Shown here piece by piece: positions 44,688-54,316 of a DNA stretch of 64,000 bases (position 1 is the stretch's first letter; every line of letters begins with the position of its first letter). This DNA is from Polyangiaceae bacterium UTPRO1 (GTDB lineage: Bacteria; Desulfobacterota; Binatia; UTPRO1): contig MWST01000018.1 of the NCBI GenBank assembly GCA_002050235.1, positions 310,001 through 374,000 of the forward strand. The letters are read 5' to 3'. Under the pieces are notes generated by a model, which saw nothing but the letters and a program-made list of their open reading frames with translations, had not been told where the DNA came from and searched no databases. The translations under genes and the position numbers were made by a program.

Positions 44688-45644
44688 CTACCGACCGAGG
44701 CGCGCATCGGCTGCGGCACGGAGCCCGGCGGCGAAGGCGGCGCCGGGCATCGGTCGCTTGCCTTCGGGCTGAACGGTCACCAGCGCCAGCGTGCCGCTGC
44801 CGGTCGCGACCTCGAGGTCGCGACCGCGCAGCGTCAACGTGCCTGCCGGGGCTGCGGGACGCGCCGCGGCGACGACGCGCGCCGCAATGATCTTCAACAC
44901 ACGCCCGGATAGCGTCGTGTGCGCCGACGGCCAGGGCGTGAAGGCGCGGACCATGCGTTCTATGGCCACCGCGTCCTCTGACCAGTCGATCCGCCCGGCG
45001 GCCTTGCTGAGCCGCGGCGCGTAGGTGGCCCGTCGTTCGTCCTGCGGGACCGGCCGGAGCCCGGCTCCGCGGATAGCCGCAATCGCCTCGGTGAGTGTCG
45101 TCGCGCCGAGCTCGGCGAGCGCCCGGGTCAGGGTGCCGGTCGTCTCGTCCGCGGCGATCAGCCGCGGACGCTGCAGCAGCACGTCTCCGGTGTCGAGCCC
45201 TTCGTCCATCAACATGATCGTGACGCCGGTTTCCGCATCGCCCGCGAGGATCGCGGCGGCGATGGGAGCAGCGCCGCGATGGCGCGGCAGGAGCGATGCA
45301 TGGACGTTCAACGGAGCGAGGGTGGGGAGTGCCAGGAGCGCCGGCGGCAGGATCTTCCCGTACGCCGCGACGACCAGCAGATCCGGAGCGAGTAGGGTGA
45401 GCGCCGCGAGCGCGTCCGGCGCGCGCAGGCTCGCCGGGCGGAACAGCGGCAGACCGAGCTCTGTCGCCGCGGCCGACACGGGCGACGACCGCAGGCTCTG
45501 ACCGCGGCCGTGCGGGCGGTCGGGCTGCGAGACCACGCCGACGACGGTCGTTGCCGCGGCGAGCGCGCGCAGGCTCGGTACTGCGAAGTCCGGCGTTCCC
45601 ATGAAAACCGAACGCAGCGGGCGTCCGGTCGGCCAGCGCAGCAT
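44688..45644 (-). CDS. fmt: Methionyl-tRNA formyltransferase
   Basis: A 318-residue enzyme. VFMGTPDFAVPSL opens the folate domain. The catalytic block is NVHASLLPRHRGAAPI, and VTIMLMDEGLDTGDVL follows it. The C-terminal tRNA-binding domain is complete. It formylates Met-tRNAi for initiation with 10-formyl-THF. It begins five bases after the def stop and ends 230 bases before rsmB; this gap shows no gene. The order priA-def-fmt-rsmB is the common translation cluster. Confidence 0.95.
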   Translation of the reverse strand: MLRWPTGRPLRSVFMGTPDFAVPSLRALAAATTVVGVVSQPDRPHGRGQSLRSSPVSAAATELGLPLFRPASLRAPDALAALTLLAPDLLVVAAYGKILPPALLALPTLAPLNVHASLLPRHRGAAPIAAAILAGDAETGVTIMLMDEGLDTGDVLLQRPRLIAADETTGTLTRALAELGATTLTEAIAAIRGAGLRPVPQDERRATYAPRLSKAAGRIDWSEDAVAIERMVRAFTPWPSAHTTLSGRVLKIIAARVVAAARPAAPAGTLTLRGRDLEVATGSGTLALVTVQPEGKRPMPGAAFAAGLRAAADARLGR

Positions 45645-45649
45645 GGCGC

Positions 45650-46186
45650 TCAGATCATCGCGCGGCGTGGCGGCGGCGCCTCTCGATCCTCGCGCTCCAT
45701 CTTCTTCAGCTTGCGCCGGTAGAGATCGCGTTTCAGCCGGCTCAGATGGTCGAGGAAGAGGATGCCGTCCAGGTGGTCGATCTCGTGCTGCAGGGCAACC
45801 GCGAGGAGGCCGGTGCCCTCGATCTCGATCTCCTTTTGATCGACGGTCCACGCCTTCACGAGCACGCGCTCGGCACGCTGCACCTCGGCCTGGTAGTCGC
45901 GTACCGAAAGACAGCCCTCTTCCCAGAGAATCTCCCCCTCGGACTCGACGATGACGGGATTGACGAGTTTCAGGAGGTGCTTCCCCTGGTTTTCGTGATC
46001 GACGTCGAGCACGATCACGCGCTGCGAGAGGCCGATCTGGGGGGCCGCGAGCCCGACACCGGGAGCGGCGTACATGGTCTCGACCATGTCGTCGAGGGCC
46101 TTCGCAACGGCGCCGTCGATGTCGGTCACGTCTCCGGCAACCTCCTTGAGAATGCTCGCCGGATACGTGTAAATCCTTCGAATCAC
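45650..46186 (-). CDS. def: Peptide deformylase
   Basis: A 178-residue metal hydrolase with all three motifs: GVGLAAPQIG (residues 43-52), EEGCLSV with Cys92, and QHEIDH with His134, Glu135 and His138. It removes the formyl group from nascent proteins. The GTG at 46186 matches the family start (IRRIYTYPASIL) and stands seven bases after the priA stop; an earlier in-frame ATG overlaps priA. The C-terminal tail of about 25 charged residues is longer than usual. Confidence 0.95.
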   Translation of the reverse strand: MIRRIYTYPASILKEVAGDVTDIDGAVAKALDDMVETMYAAPGVGLAAPQIGLSQRVIVLDVDHENQGKHLLKLVNPVIVESEGEILWEEGCLSVRDYQAEVQRAERVLVKAWTVDQKEIEIEGTGLLAVALQHEIDHLDGILFLDHLSRLKRDLYRRKLKKMEREDREAPPPRRAMI

Positions 46187-46193
46187 GAGAGTT

Positions 46194-48743
46194 TCATAAC
46201 ATGCTGACCGGATCGACATCAACGATGAGGCGCACGGTGCGGGCGTCGGGCGACGCCCGCCACGCGGCTCGCAGCGCGGCGAGCGTTTCGTGCAGCGCCC
46301 GGACGCTCGCCGCGGTCAGCACGAGCTGCCAGCGGTAGCGGTCGCGCAGGCGCTCGAGCGGCGCCGGCGCCGGGCCGCGCAGCGCTACGCCTTGGGCTGC
46401 GGCGACGGTGCGGGCGCCGGCCGCGAGCCGGTCGGCACAGGTTCCCGTCCGCTCGAAGTCCGGTCCCTCGAAGCGCAGGACGGCGAGCCGCGCGAACGGC
46501 GGGTACGCCGTTTCACGGCGCGCGGCGAGCTCCGCGGGGGCGAAGGCGGCGTAGTCGTGAGCCGCCGCCGCCGTGAGGCTATGGTGTGTCGGCCGGTACG
46601 TCTGCACGACGACGCGGCCCGGGAGCGCGCCGCGACCGGCGCGGCCGGCGACCTGGGTCAGGAGTTGGAAGGCCCGCTCCGCGGCGCGGAAATCCGGCAT
46701 GCTGAGCGCCACGTCGGCGAGGAGCACGCCGACGAGCGTGACCCCGGGTACGTCGTGCCCCTTGGCGACCATCTGGGTGCCGATGAGCACGTCGAGCTTG
46801 CCGCTGCTCCACGCGTCGAGGATCCGCCGCTGCGCACCCTGCCGGAGCGTGGTGTCGCGGTCGAGCCGTCCTACCCTGGCGGTCGGGAAGCGGTCCGCGA
46901 CCTCGGCTTCGACCCGCTCGGTTCCAAGCCCGAGCGCCACCAGCGTACCGCGCCGGCAGGCTGCGCAGACTACCTCGCGTGCGGAGCGAGCGTAGCCGCA
47001 ATGATGGCAGAGCAGCGCGGCGCGGCGGCGGTGCAGGGTGAGGCTGACGCTGCATGACGGGCAGCCGGCCGGCTCGCCGCAGACGAGGCAGTGCATGGCG
47101 CTCGCGAAGCCGCGGCGGTTCAGGAAGAGGAGCGTCTGCTCGCCGCGGTCCAGCGTCTCCGCGATCGCGGTCAGCAAGACCGGCGAGAAAAGCGATGCTT
47201 CGGGCCGCGCCGGCGGCGGCATTCCGGCTGCCGGCGCAGCCGGCGCCGCGGCACCCGGCGCCGACGGCACGCTCGCCGCGACCGGACGGCCGCCGAGACT
47301 CCGCAAGTCGACGATCGTCACCTCGGGGAGCGGCCGCCCGTGGACGCGCTCGGGCAGCGTCAGTAGCCGGTATTTGCCGTCGAGCGCTTGCTGGTGACTT
47401 TCTATGGACGGCGTCGCCGACCCGAGCACGACCGGTACGCCGGCCAGCTTGGCGCGGACGATGGCGAGGTCGCGTCCGTGATAGCGGAGGCCCTCGTCCT
47501 GCTTGTACGCGGCGTCGTGCTCCTCGTCGACGATCACGAGCCCGAGATCCACCAGCGGAGCGAAGACCGCCGAGCGCGTGCCGACTACCACCCGCGCCTC
47601 GCCGCGCGCGATCCGTCGCCACTCGTCCCAGCGCTGGCCGGGCGCAAGGCCGCTGTGCACGATGGCGACGGCGCTGCCGAAGCGCTCCTGTGCGCGCGCG
47701 ACGAGCTGGTGGGTGAGGGCGATCTCCGGCACCAGCATGAGCACCGAACGGCCGGCGGCGCGCGTGCGCGCCGCGAGGCGGAGGTAGACCTCGGTCTTGC
47801 CGCTCCCGGTCACGCCGTGGAGGAGGAAGGTCCGAAAGGCATCCGGCGCGACCGCGGCGATCGCGGCCCGCTGCGCGTCCGTGAGCTCCGGCTCGGGCAC
47901 GCTGGCCGCGGGCTCGCCGGCGTCGCGGTAGCGTTCGACGCGCATTCGGGAGACGATGCCGCGCTTCGCGAGCGCCGCGGCAGCGGCGCGACCGCCGGCG
48001 TCGAGGGCGGTCGCGTCGAGCCGCTGGTCCGATGCCGTGCGCAGGCGTTCGTAGCAGGCGAGCTGCCGCGGGGCGCGGCGCGCCAGGGACGCCGCCTCGC
48101 TAGAGTCGAGCTCGCGTGCGAGACCGAAGACGGTGACGTAGCGAGTCTTGACCGGCGGACCGGCGCGAAACTCCTCGCTCGTGAGGATGCCGCGCCGGAC
48201 CAGGGTACGGACGGCGCGGGCGGCGTCGCGACTTCCGAGCGCGCGCGCCAGCGCCGCCATCGTCAGGCCGTCCTCGCTGGCGGCCACGCGCTCGACGATG
48301 GCCGCCTCGAGGACGTCTTTCGGAGTCGGCGCGGCGGCGGCGAGCCGGAGAAGACGCGCCGAGCGTGCCCGCAGCCCGCCCGGCAACGCCACCGCCAGCA
48401 CGTCGGCGAGGCCCGCTAGATAGTAGCGCGCGCTCCAGCGGCAGAGCTCGAAGACCTCGTCGCTGACGATCGCCTCGGCATCGAGGACGTCGGCGATGGC
48501 GCGGATCTTCCCGACGGCGAGCGGCGGCGTCGCATGGAGGGCGATCACGATGCCGGTCTCGTGGCGGCTTCCGAGCGGCGCCACCACCCGCATACCGCGC
48601 CGCACCCGGCCATGCCACGCTTCCGGGACGGCGTAGATCAAGGCCTCGCGTCCCGGGAGCGTGCGTAGCAACGCGACCTCGGCATAGCCGGGCTGCGGGC
48701 TCGGGAAGGCGGCGGACTCTTGCGGGGACACGTCAGCGCTCAT
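46194..48743 (-). CDS. priA: Primosomal protein N' (PriA helicase)
   Basis: An 849-residue replication restart helicase. A 3'-DNA-binding part leads to Walker A GVTGSGKT (residues 310-317), the DEEH box (406-409), a zinc-binding region with Cys552, 555, 561, 564, 579, 582, 593 and 596, and helicase motifs V-VI (GTQMVAKGHDVPG). A low-complexity Ala/Pro insert lies at about 486-515. It reloads DnaB at stalled forks. The ATG at 48743 was preferred because the longer open frame upstream is unlike the family. Confidence 0.94.
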   Translation of the reverse strand: MSADVSPQESAAFPSPQPGYAEVALLRTLPGREALIYAVPEAWHGRVRRGMRVVAPLGSRHETGIVIALHATPPLAVGKIRAIADVLDAEAIVSDEVFELCRWSARYYLAGLADVLAVALPGGLRARSARLLRLAAAAPTPKDVLEAAIVERVAASEDGLTMAALARALGSRDAARAVRTLVRRGILTSEEFRAGPPVKTRYVTVFGLARELDSSEAASLARRAPRQLACYERLRTASDQRLDATALDAGGRAAAAALAKRGIVSRMRVERYRDAGEPAASVPEPELTDAQRAAIAAVAPDAFRTFLLHGVTGSGKTEVYLRLAARTRAAGRSVLMLVPEIALTHQLVARAQERFGSAVAIVHSGLAPGQRWDEWRRIARGEARVVVGTRSAVFAPLVDLGLVIVDEEHDAAYKQDEGLRYHGRDLAIVRAKLAGVPVVLGSATPSIESHQQALDGKYRLLTLPERVHGRPLPEVTIVDLRSLGGRPVAASVPSAPGAAAPAAPAAGMPPPARPEASLFSPVLLTAIAETLDRGEQTLLFLNRRGFASAMHCLVCGEPAGCPSCSVSLTLHRRRAALLCHHCGYARSAREVVCAACRRGTLVALGLGTERVEAEVADRFPTARVGRLDRDTTLRQGAQRRILDAWSSGKLDVLIGTQMVAKGHDVPGVTLVGVLLADVALSMPDFRAAERAFQLLTQVAGRAGRGALPGRVVVQTYRPTHHSLTAAAAHDYAAFAPAELAARRETAYPPFARLAVLRFEGPDFERTGTCADRLAAGARTVAAAQGVALRGPAPAPLERLRDRYRWQLVLTAASVRALHETLAALRAAWRASPDARTVRLIVDVDPVSML

Positions 48744-48926
48744 CCGCTGTGGCGCGCGATCTGTCAAAGCATGCGGCGGCACGGCGATGACGCCGCGCAA
48801 TGTTTGCGACGCGCAGATGCGCAGGGCGCGAGCCGCGCCTGCAGCTATCCGCGCGCCGATCCAAGCTTCGGCGGCAGCGGTTCGCCGGAGCGGATCTTGC
48901 TCCGCGACCGCAGGGAGTCGCCGTTC

Positions 48927-49463
48927 GTGCACGATCGAAAAACATTGCCGAAAGACGCCGGCTTGACGTTGGTCGAGGTGCTGACGGCCGTGAGCCTGCT
49001 CGGGATCGTCACCGCCGTCGCGGCCACCAACTTCACCGCCATGGCCCCGGCCTTCAGGACGCGCGGCGCGGCCCTCGCCATTGCCGGCGATCTCAATCAG
49101 GCGCGGATGGCGGCGATAAAGGAGGCGCGGGTCTACGAGTACTTTCCGATCTCCGGAGGCTACCAGATCCGGCGCGACGACGGCGTCGGCGGCCGCGAGC
49201 TCGTGAAACAGAGGGTGATCGGCACCGAATACCCGCACGTCGTCTTCGGGCACACGGGAATAAGCGAGGATCCCTATGCCGGCGCCATCGCCAGCTCGGT
49301 GCCGACGGCGGCGATCACCTTCCATTCGAACGGCACGGTGCAGAATGCCGCCGGCGTGTTCCTCGAAGCGCCGAGCAGCGACGGTCTCGTGCAGCAGGCG
49401 GTCACCATGAGCGCCGCCGGACGGGTGCGCGTCTGGAGGCACACGGAGGACGGATGGCGGTGA
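48927..49463 (+). CDS. Type IV pilus minor pilin, FimT/FimU/GspH type
   Basis: A 178-residue prepilin. The leader is short and basic (HDRKTLPKDAG) and is cut before LTLVEVLTAV; the usual first residue Phe is Leu here, while Glu5 is kept. The hydrophobic helix is followed by a GspH-like beta domain. GTG at 48927 with AGGGAG nine bases upstream was chosen, since upstream codons do not fit a leader. It overlaps the next gene by 10 bases and is the first of five coupled genes leading to pilY1. Confidence 0.82.
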   Translation: MHDRKTLPKDAGLTLVEVLTAVSLLGIVTAVAATNFTAMAPAFRTRGAALAIAGDLNQARMAAIKEARVYEYFPISGGYQIRRDDGVGGRELVKQRVIGTEYPHVVFGHTGISEDPYAGAIASSVPTAAITFHSNGTVQNAAGVFLEAPSSDGLVQQAVTMSAAGRVRVWRHTEDGWR

Positions 49464-49843
49464 CGGCGCCAGCATCGAGCCAGCGCGCCGCGGGCTTCAC
49501 GCTCGTCGAGGTTCTGGTGGCGACGGCGATCGCTGCGATCGGCTTCCTTGGGCTCGCGGCGACCTACGTCACGTCGCTGCGCGCGACGGTAGTCGGCCGC
49601 AACGTCGGCATCGCTACGAACCTCGCATCCGAGGCGCTGGAGACGATGCGGCGCCGGCCGTTCGAGGAGATTGCCAGCAGTAGCCCGACGAGCGTGACGC
49701 GTGAGCACATCACCTTCATGCGCTCGGCGGCGGTCGCGGACCTCGGCGCGACGGCGAAGAAGGTGACCATGGCGGTGTCGTGGAGCGACCAGTTCGGCTC
49801 GCACTCTCCCGGGGTGCAGCTCGTCACGGTGATCAGCGAATGA
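49454..49843 (+). CDS. pilV: Type IV pilus minor pilin, PilV-like
   Basis: A 129-residue prepilin with cleavage in AAG-FTLVEVL (Glu5 present) and a long hydrophobic helix. The rest is a short beta domain. Its position second after a FimU-type gene and before PilW and PilX matches the pseudomonad fimU-pilV-pilW-pilX-pilY1 order. GGAGG lies four bases before the ATG, inside the previous gene. It probably forms part of the tip complex that starts pilus assembly. Confidence 0.8.
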   Translation: MAVTAPASSQRAAGFTLVEVLVATAIAAIGFLGLAATYVTSLRATVVGRNVGIATNLASEALETMRRRPFEEIASSSPTSVTREHITFMRSAAVADLGATAKKVTMAVSWSDQFGSHSPGVQLVTVISE

Positions 49844-50694
49844 GGTGCGAGCTTCGCAGTGACGCGCGCGGCTTCACGCTGATGGAGCTTCTCGCTGCGA
49901 TCACCGTCGCGGCGATCGCGCTCGTCGTGCTGGCGAGCGCCGTGCGCAGCCAGGGCTCGAGCGCGGTCTACCAGATCGGCTCGGCCGACATGCAGCAGAA
50001 CGTCCGCGGCGCCCTCGACCTCTTCCGGCGCGAGGTGCGCATGGCGGGGTTCGGCATGTCCGCGGTGCCGAGCGCCGTCCTGCCGCCGGTGCAGGTTCCC
50101 GTCGTCGCCAGCGGCGAGCTCTATCGCGTGAATCTCTTCGGCAACTACGGGGCGGTGAAGAGCCGCGTCGGCACCGCGGGCGTCGTGGGCGGCGCCACGA
50201 CCATTCCGCTGGAGCGGTACAGCGCCTCCGCGTGCCTCCCCGGGAATCCCGCGCAGTCGTTCATGGTCAACGAGCGGGTCGCGATCGAGTCGGCGCTCCG
50301 CGGCCTCGCCGAGGTCTACACGATCGCCGGCTACGATCCGGTGAACTGTACGATCACGGTCTCGCCGGCCGTGGTTACCGACGGCTACGAGTTCGGGTCG
50401 CCGGTCAACGAGATTCGCCAAATCAGCTACGTCCTCGACGGCAACGCGGTGCTGTGGCGCGAGGGCGTCGTGGTCGCGGACCAGATTGACGTCCTGCAGC
50501 TCGCCTACATCCTGAAGGACGGTACGACCGTCGCTGATCCCGCCGGCAACCTCGCCGACCTCCGCTCGGCGTCCATATCGCTGCGCTCGGAGATGCCGGA
50601 GCATCTCGGTGTGGCGCCGAACGCCGCGCTGCAGGTCGAGGTGCGCATCCGCAACCTGGACATCGTGCGCGAGCCGATGATCGACAATCTATGA
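49840..50694 (+). CDS. pilW: Type IV pilus minor pilin, PilW-like
   Basis: A 284-residue prepilin with leader cleavage in ARG-FTLMELL and a larger beta domain than the other pilins, in keeping with PilW. Two Cys (in SACLPG and VNCTITV) could form a disulfide. The ATG overlaps the previous stop (ATGA), so translation is coupled. Together with the neighbouring pilins it would form the pilus tip with PilY1. Confidence 0.8.
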   Translation: MRCELRSDARGFTLMELLAAITVAAIALVVLASAVRSQGSSAVYQIGSADMQQNVRGALDLFRREVRMAGFGMSAVPSAVLPPVQVPVVASGELYRVNLFGNYGAVKSRVGTAGVVGGATTIPLERYSASACLPGNPAQSFMVNERVAIESALRGLAEVYTIAGYDPVNCTITVSPAVVTDGYEFGSPVNEIRQISYVLDGNAVLWREGVVVADQIDVLQLAYILKDGTTVADPAGNLADLRSASISLRSEMPEHLGVAPNAALQVEVRIRNLDIVREPMIDNL

Positions 50695-51182
50695 GACCTC
50701 CTAGATATCTCGCCGATCAACGCGGCATCGCCCTTCTCACCGTGCTCGGGCTGCTCTCGATCCTGCTCGTCCTGGCCTCGCTCGTGGCCGGCGCGTCGCG
50801 CATGGAGGCGGCGCTCTCGGGGCTCGGTAAGGAGAGTGCGCGCGCCTTCGCGGCGGCCGAGGCGGGCCTGAACTACGGCCTCGGCGACGTCGACAACTTC
50901 GTCGCTGCCGACGCGCTCGACAAGGGCTGCTGCGAGGGCGCGGCGTGCACTTACGATCCGCGCGAGACCAATCTCGTCACGGCCGGCCTCTTCACCGCCC
51001 CACAGACGACCGGATACGTGCGCGTCTGCTTCGATCGCGAAGGGCCGCCGCCGCCGAGCGTCAAGGTGAGCGCCCTCCGCTTCAAGGCCTTCCACTTCGA
51101 CCTCGACGCCCGCGGCAATGCCAATCCGAACGGCTCGAGCTTCCTGCAGATGGAGGCCGCGCGCCTCGGTCCGGCGCTGTGA
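50691..51182 (+). CDS. pilX: Type IV pilus minor pilin, PilX-like
   Basis: A 163-residue protein with a basic start MRPPRYLADQRG and a cleavage before IALLTVLGLLSILLVLASL; the residue at position 5 after cleavage is not Glu, which is common in PilX. The ending is a short Cys-containing beta part (GCCEGAACTYD). The ATG overlaps the previous stop (ATGA). Position directly before pilY1 fits PilX, which links PilY1 to the pilus. Confidence 0.78.
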   Translation: MRPPRYLADQRGIALLTVLGLLSILLVLASLVAGASRMEAALSGLGKESARAFAAAEAGLNYGLGDVDNFVAADALDKGCCEGAACTYDPRETNLVTAGLFTAPQTTGYVRVCFDREGPPPPSVKVSALRFKAFHFDLDARGNANPNGSSFLQMEAARLGPAL

Positions 51183-51210
51183 ACGGAGCACGAGAAAGAG
51201 CGTGATCACT

Positions 51211-54200
51211 ATGCGTCAACAAGCGAAACGGGCCCCGGGGATCACTGTGCTGGGGCTCGCCGCCGTGCTTCTCACGGCAGCGAGCACCCGTGCCGGAAGC
51301 GATCTCGACGTCTTCATCGCCGGCCAGAGCGTGCAGCCGAACGTGCTCATCCTCTTCGACAACTCCGGCAGCATGAGCGACGGTATTCCGTACGATCCGG
51401 GTACTACCTACGCCGGGTCGTACGCGGCGGCGACGATCTACGACCGCTGCAAGGTCTTCAACGCCAACTGCACTTGCAAGACGACGCAGACCGCGTGGAA
51501 GGTCACGACCCAGTGCGGCTGGGTCGACGCCAACGCCGACGGCCAGGACGATCGGGCGCCCTCGTACAAGAAGAACGGCAATCGGCGGAACTACGACGCC
51601 TTGCCGAACCCGGCAAAGCTCAGCGTGGCGAAGTCGGTGATCGACGGCCTGCTCCAGGATCCGGCCAACGCCCAGGTGCGCTTCGGGTTGATGGTGCTGA
51701 ACGGCAACTACCTGCCGAGCGACTATACGAGCGCCAGCCAGACCTCGACCTACCACAACGACAAGACGATCTTGAAAGCGCCGATCGGCACGGCGCAAGC
51801 GGCGCTGCGCGGCATCGTGAACGGGCTCAGCGCGAACGGCGGCACGCCGCTGGCGCCGCGCATGATCGCTGCCGGCCGTTACTACAAGCACGACGGCTAC
51901 TTCGGCGGCGCCGACCCGGTGCAGTATCTCTGCCAGCGGAACTACGTCGTGCTCATGACCGACGGCCGCCCGCAGGTCGACGGCGTCGCCTTCGGCAACT
52001 GCGGCAGCGGCTTCAGTGATCCGTACTGCGGCTCCAATGCCAGCGGCCAGTTCAGCTACATCGAGTCGTGGCTAGGAGCGCCGTACGACAAGGACGGCGA
52101 CGGCCGCGACCCGGATCCGGGGCATTTCAGCCCGCCGTCGGGCTGTACGCCGAACAGCTCCCCTGACGAAGAGCCCTGCGAATATCAGAACGGCGGCTCC
52201 GACTACCTCGACGACATCACCAAGGTGCTGCTCGACAACGACCTCCGGCCGGACATGGACGGGCAGCAGGCGCTCGTCACCTACACGATCGGCTTCACGG
52301 TCGCGAACAGCTTGCTGCAGCGCGCGGCGGCCCACGGTGGCGGCAGCTACTACACTGCCAACAACGCCGACGAGCTCGCCGACGCGTTCCGCGCCACCAT
52401 GAACGCGATCGTCAGCGAGACCGAGTCCTTCGTGGCCCCGGTGGTGCCGGTCAGCCAGACGACGCGCACCCAGAGCGGCGACCGTCTCTACATCGCCCTC
52501 TTCCGACCCCGCGACGGCGCCCTGCGCTGGCCCGGCAACCTCAAGAAGTACCAGGTATCCGCCGACGGCCAGCTCCTCGACGCCAACGGCGCCGCCGCGA
52601 CCGACGCCGACGGTCAGATCCTTCCCGGAGCCCGCTCGTACTGGGACACGGTCGCGTCGGGCTCGGCGGTGAGCAAGGGCGGCGTCGGCGAGATCCTGCT
52701 CAATCGCGCGACGCCGCGGAACATCTACACCAACACCACGACGGTCATTCCCGCAGGCGGCCTCGACCTGACGGCGGCGGCGCACGCGTTCAAGACCTCG
52801 AATGCGGCGCTGACGCAGGCCATGCTCGGCGCGGCGAGCGCCGGCGAGCGCGCCAACATCATCGACTACGTCCACGGCATCGACGTCTACGACGACGACG
52901 AGGACTCCAACATCACCGAGAAGCGCAACTGGATCCTCGGGGATACGATCCACTCCGTCCCGCTGGTCGTGAACTATGCGACCAACGACGCCGCGATCCT
53001 GATCGGCTCCAACGACGGCATGCTGCACGCCTTCGACGACACTACCGGCGCCGAGCTCTGGGCCTACGTTCCCGACGAGCTGCAAGCGAAGCTCAAGCTG
53101 CTGACGCCGGGGGCGAGCGGTTCACACCAGTTCTTCGTCGACTCGTCGCCGAAGCTCCTCTCCGCCGACGACGGGCACAAGATCGTGGTCTTCGGCTTCG
53201 GGCGCGGCGGCCGCGCCTACTACGGGCTCGACGTCACTGCCAAGACGGCGCCGAAGCTGCTGTGGAAGATCACCAACACGACCAGCACCGGCGGCGGCGA
53301 CTTCAGCGAGCTCGGTCAGGGCTGGTCGGAGCCGGCGTTCATCCGCACCAACGCCGACGTCGACGCGTTCCTGATCGGCGGCGGTTACGATCCCTACTTC
53401 GACAACCCCAGCAACACCGCCGCCAACTCCACTAATGCCATGGGGCGCGCGATTTTCGCGGTGAACGCGCGGACCGGTGCGCTCATCCAGAAGATCAAGC
53501 CTGTGGGGATGGACTTCGCGATTCCGAGCAACGTCGCCGCTCTCGACTTCAACGGCGACAAGAAGGTCGATCGCGCCTACGTCGGCGATCTCGGCGGCAA
53601 CGTGTGGCGCATCGACGGCAACCTCACGGCGACCAAGCTCTTCGCGTCCGGGGGCAACCGCAAGATCTACTATGCGCCCGACGTCGTTCGCGACCGCGGG
53701 TTCCTCTCGGTCTTCATCGGCACCGGCGACCGCAGCAACCCCCTCGAGACCAGCGTCGTCGACCGCATGTACGGCGTCAAGGACGACGGCGCCTCGAACC
53801 TCACCGAGTCGGACCTCGTCGACGTGACGACGCGCGTCGAGCAGAACGGCTCCCAAGCGGAGATCGATCTCAAGGACGAGATCAAAGCCAAGCAAGGCTG
53901 GTACGTGCAGTTGAACCAACGGCCCGGCGAGAAGGTCCTGGCGTCGCCGGTCGCGTACTTCAGCGTCTTCTTCTCGACCTTCGTGCCGATCGCCGGCGTC
54001 TGCAACGCCGGCGGCGACGCGCGCGTCTACGAGCTCAACTACGAGACCGGCGGCATCCCGGATGCGAAGGCGGCCGATCCCGACGGCGACGGGCCCCAAC
54101 CCGCACCGACCGTCACCCGCAACGATCGCTTCATCGTGATCGGCAAGAGCATCCCGACCGAGCTCACGGTGACCATCCAGCGCGAGGGCTCGAGCGGTTT

Positions 54201-54306
54201 CGTGGCCTCGAGCGGCAACATCGACGAGATCCCGCTTCCCGAGCTGCCGAACAACGTGACGCCGCTCTCCTGGCGTGAATGCTCGACCGGCGCGCCGTGT
54301 CGATGA
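51211..54306 (+). CDS. pilY1: PilY1-type pilus tip protein
   Basis: A 1031-residue exported protein. The signal peptide ends near residue 28 (TRAGS). A von Willebrand A-like part begins at LILFDNSGSMS (MIDAS Asp50, Ser52, Ser54). The C-terminal half is the PilY1 propeller (IGSNDGMLHAFDDTTGAELWAY and HKIVVFGFGRGG) with a Ca-binding loop D-x-N-x-D-x3-D from Asp779 in LDFNGDKKVDRAY. It would sit at the pilus tip and act in adhesion and retraction control. It begins 28 bases after pilX, with AAAGAG upstream; GTG at 51202 is an alternative start. Confidence 0.9.
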   Translation: MRQQAKRAPGITVLGLAAVLLTAASTRAGSDLDVFIAGQSVQPNVLILFDNSGSMSDGIPYDPGTTYAGSYAAATIYDRCKVFNANCTCKTTQTAWKVTTQCGWVDANADGQDDRAPSYKKNGNRRNYDALPNPAKLSVAKSVIDGLLQDPANAQVRFGLMVLNGNYLPSDYTSASQTSTYHNDKTILKAPIGTAQAALRGIVNGLSANGGTPLAPRMIAAGRYYKHDGYFGGADPVQYLCQRNYVVLMTDGRPQVDGVAFGNCGSGFSDPYCGSNASGQFSYIESWLGAPYDKDGDGRDPDPGHFSPPSGCTPNSSPDEEPCEYQNGGSDYLDDITKVLLDNDLRPDMDGQQALVTYTIGFTVANSLLQRAAAHGGGSYYTANNADELADAFRATMNAIVSETESFVAPVVPVSQTTRTQSGDRLYIALFRPRDGALRWPGNLKKYQVSADGQLLDANGAAATDADGQILPGARSYWDTVASGSAVSKGGVGEILLNRATPRNIYTNTTTVIPAGGLDLTAAAHAFKTSNAALTQAMLGAASAGERANIIDYVHGIDVYDDDEDSNITEKRNWILGDTIHSVPLVVNYATNDAAILIGSNDGMLHAFDDTTGAELWAYVPDELQAKLKLLTPGASGSHQFFVDSSPKLLSADDGHKIVVFGFGRGGRAYYGLDVTAKTAPKLLWKITNTTSTGGGDFSELGQGWSEPAFIRTNADVDAFLIGGGYDPYFDNPSNTAANSTNAMGRAIFAVNARTGALIQKIKPVGMDFAIPSNVAALDFNGDKKVDRAYVGDLGGNVWRIDGNLTATKLFASGGNRKIYYAPDVVRDRGFLSVFIGTGDRSNPLETSVVDRMYGVKDDGASNLTESDLVDVTTRVEQNGSQAEIDLKDEIKAKQGWYVQLNQRPGEKVLASPVAYFSVFFSTFVPIAGVCNAGGDARVYELNYETGGIPDAKAADPDGDGPQPAPTVTRNDRFIVIGKSIPTELTVTIQREGSSGFVASSGNIDEIPLPELPNNVTPLSWRECSTGAPCR

Positions 54307-54316
54307 CGAGGAATCG

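Noticed and set aside
46194..49475. 1093-codon version of PriA
   Set aside because: The upstream part is the antisense of a pseudopilin; the family starts at about 48743.
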